Shown here piece after piece: positions 62,901 through 64,000 of a stretch of DNA of 64,000 bases (the first letter of the stretch is position 1; the number at the start of each line of letters is the position of its first letter). Both the position numbers and the translations under genes were made by a program. The notes under the pieces were generated by a model. That model was not told where the DNA came from. It ran no database searches and worked only from the letters and a program-made list of their open reading frames with translations. This DNA is from Siniperca chuatsi (lineage: Eukaryota; Chordata; Actinopteri; Centrarchiformes; Sinipercidae): the NCBI RefSeq assembly GCF_020085105.1, contig NC_058047.1:15696001-15760000 (forward strand), in the 5' to 3' direction.

Positions 62901-64000
62901 TGGAGCTCTAAAGTGCTGACAGTATTAGAAATCTACAGGACTCGGATATTTCCTTTCATGTTGCTTTACCGGCAAACCCCAAGCTCTTGTAAAATAAGGC
63001 CCAAATGTTTGTCTGAATAAGGCTGTGCATGGTAGTTAAAGTGGTTTAAGTTAATTATAGGTGTTAAGCTTTAAGAACATCTCACATGTTTTTGGCATAT
63101 GTGTGCGAGAGAGTGATGTTTTGACTTCCTTGGCACGTCTGAAATAAATCATAAACTGCGTATTGTAATTAAGTAAATTCCTTTGCGTTAACTGCGGCTT
63201 ACACAAACTGAACCACATCTCATTAAGATGTTGAATGTCAGCCGAGGAGCATATCTGCCACTCTTTTGTTACTACTTCCTCACAGAAAAGGCTACTAATT
63301 AATTCAACCCAGTGCAGGAGCTCACCTTGTGGGCTGGTTTCTAAGCAGCAGCAGGGATACAAACAGAACCAATGAGAGACTTGCTGCTCTGTGGTTTGGT
63401 GGCCAATAGCATCTCTTCATCAAAGAGGAATTTTTACATGGTTTGGGCAGAAAGCTGAATCTTGGGGACTGTGTCATTCTGAGGAAATGAGCGGTTAATT
63501 CCCCAAGAGAGTTTGTAATATGGACTCGGATTGGGACTAGAGAGGGGAATATGACTTTCTGTACAGTAGGGCCATTGTAGCGCTGTACATAAATTGCTTC
63601 ATGACATCATGTAGATGTTGGACAGTAAACAACAATTCTTTGTTAAATACAGTTTGAGTGGAAAGATCTTGCTACAGGTTATTAGAATTCCATAGTTTTA
63701 TTGTTTTTACTACTAGCAGTATGTCACCTTATCTTGACAGCTTTTATTATACATCAGGCCTCTGTTGGCACTAATTTGGCCTGCCGTCATTGAAAACAGA
63801 CACCAGGTCATCTTCATTGAGGGATCTATTCAAATAGCTTGACTTTTTTATTTTAATCAACTTTTGATGCTCTCTGTATGAAGCGGCCTCTTCATCCTCT
63901 CTGCCTCCTCACTCTTTAAGTCTTGTGTGGGCCCGTGCTCACAGTGGCTCCATCACAGCCAACAATAACAGCCCCTTTATGTCCTCTTACTTGCCGGGTG
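59926..64000. other. Non-coding tail of the window, nothing recognised
   Basis: Within p3h2 intron 1. Both strands carry only short interrupted frames. No splice-bounded protein-like segment, RNA gene or named repeat was recognised. Confidence 0.4.

Overview
The window is vertebrate nuclear DNA, most likely from a teleost (probably percomorph) fish. Genes are split by GT-AG introns, spacing is AT-rich, and the background is full of repeats typical of fish genomes: a decayed Tc1/mariner element, several MITE families, a tRNA-derived SINE and long CA/GT/TA/GA microsatellites. Five protein genes are supported. All five belong to the region matching human chromosome 3q28-q29 (gene positions in human are from general knowledge, not searched).

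Layout. 537-2528 (minus): gp5, platelet glycoprotein V, complete coding sequence in one exon, with a probable 5' UTR exon near 2.9 kb. 6240-7354 (minus): uts2b, prepro-urotensin II-related peptide, five small exons I joined by splice phase; the 117-residue product ends in ACFWKYCV. 10345-28109 (plus): ccdc50, twelve exons, 605 codons, with N-terminal coiled-coil blocks, a large charged exon 6 and two C-terminal ubiquitin-binding (MIU) motifs; its 3' UTR probably runs to about 29.86 kb. 41113-43101 (plus): a claudin, best called claudin-1, four exons, 199 residues, ending in the PDZ ligand NYV. 47508-47924 (plus): first exon of p3h2 (prolyl 3-hydroxylase 2). The rest of that gene was not found and presumably lies beyond the window, so 47925-64000 reads as its first intron.

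Between genes: 3.0-6.1 kb, 7.5-10 kb, 30-41 kb and 43-47 kb hold repeats and no gene I can support. uts2b and ccdc50 are head to head, with about 3 kb between start codons, and ccdc50 has a CpG-richer upstream region. The genes do not form a pathway. They are a conserved syntenic block: gp5 serves thrombocyte adhesion, uts2b encodes a secreted peptide, ccdc50 is a cytosolic ubiquitin-binding adaptor, cldn1 a tight-junction protein and p3h2 an ER collagen-modifying enzyme.

I found no clearly new biological system. The most useful results are the reconstruction of the short-exon genes uts2b, ccdc50 and cldn1, an unusually short first extracellular loop in the claudin, CA repeats beside splice donors in two unrelated genes, and a set of dated or structurally clear mobile-element relics.
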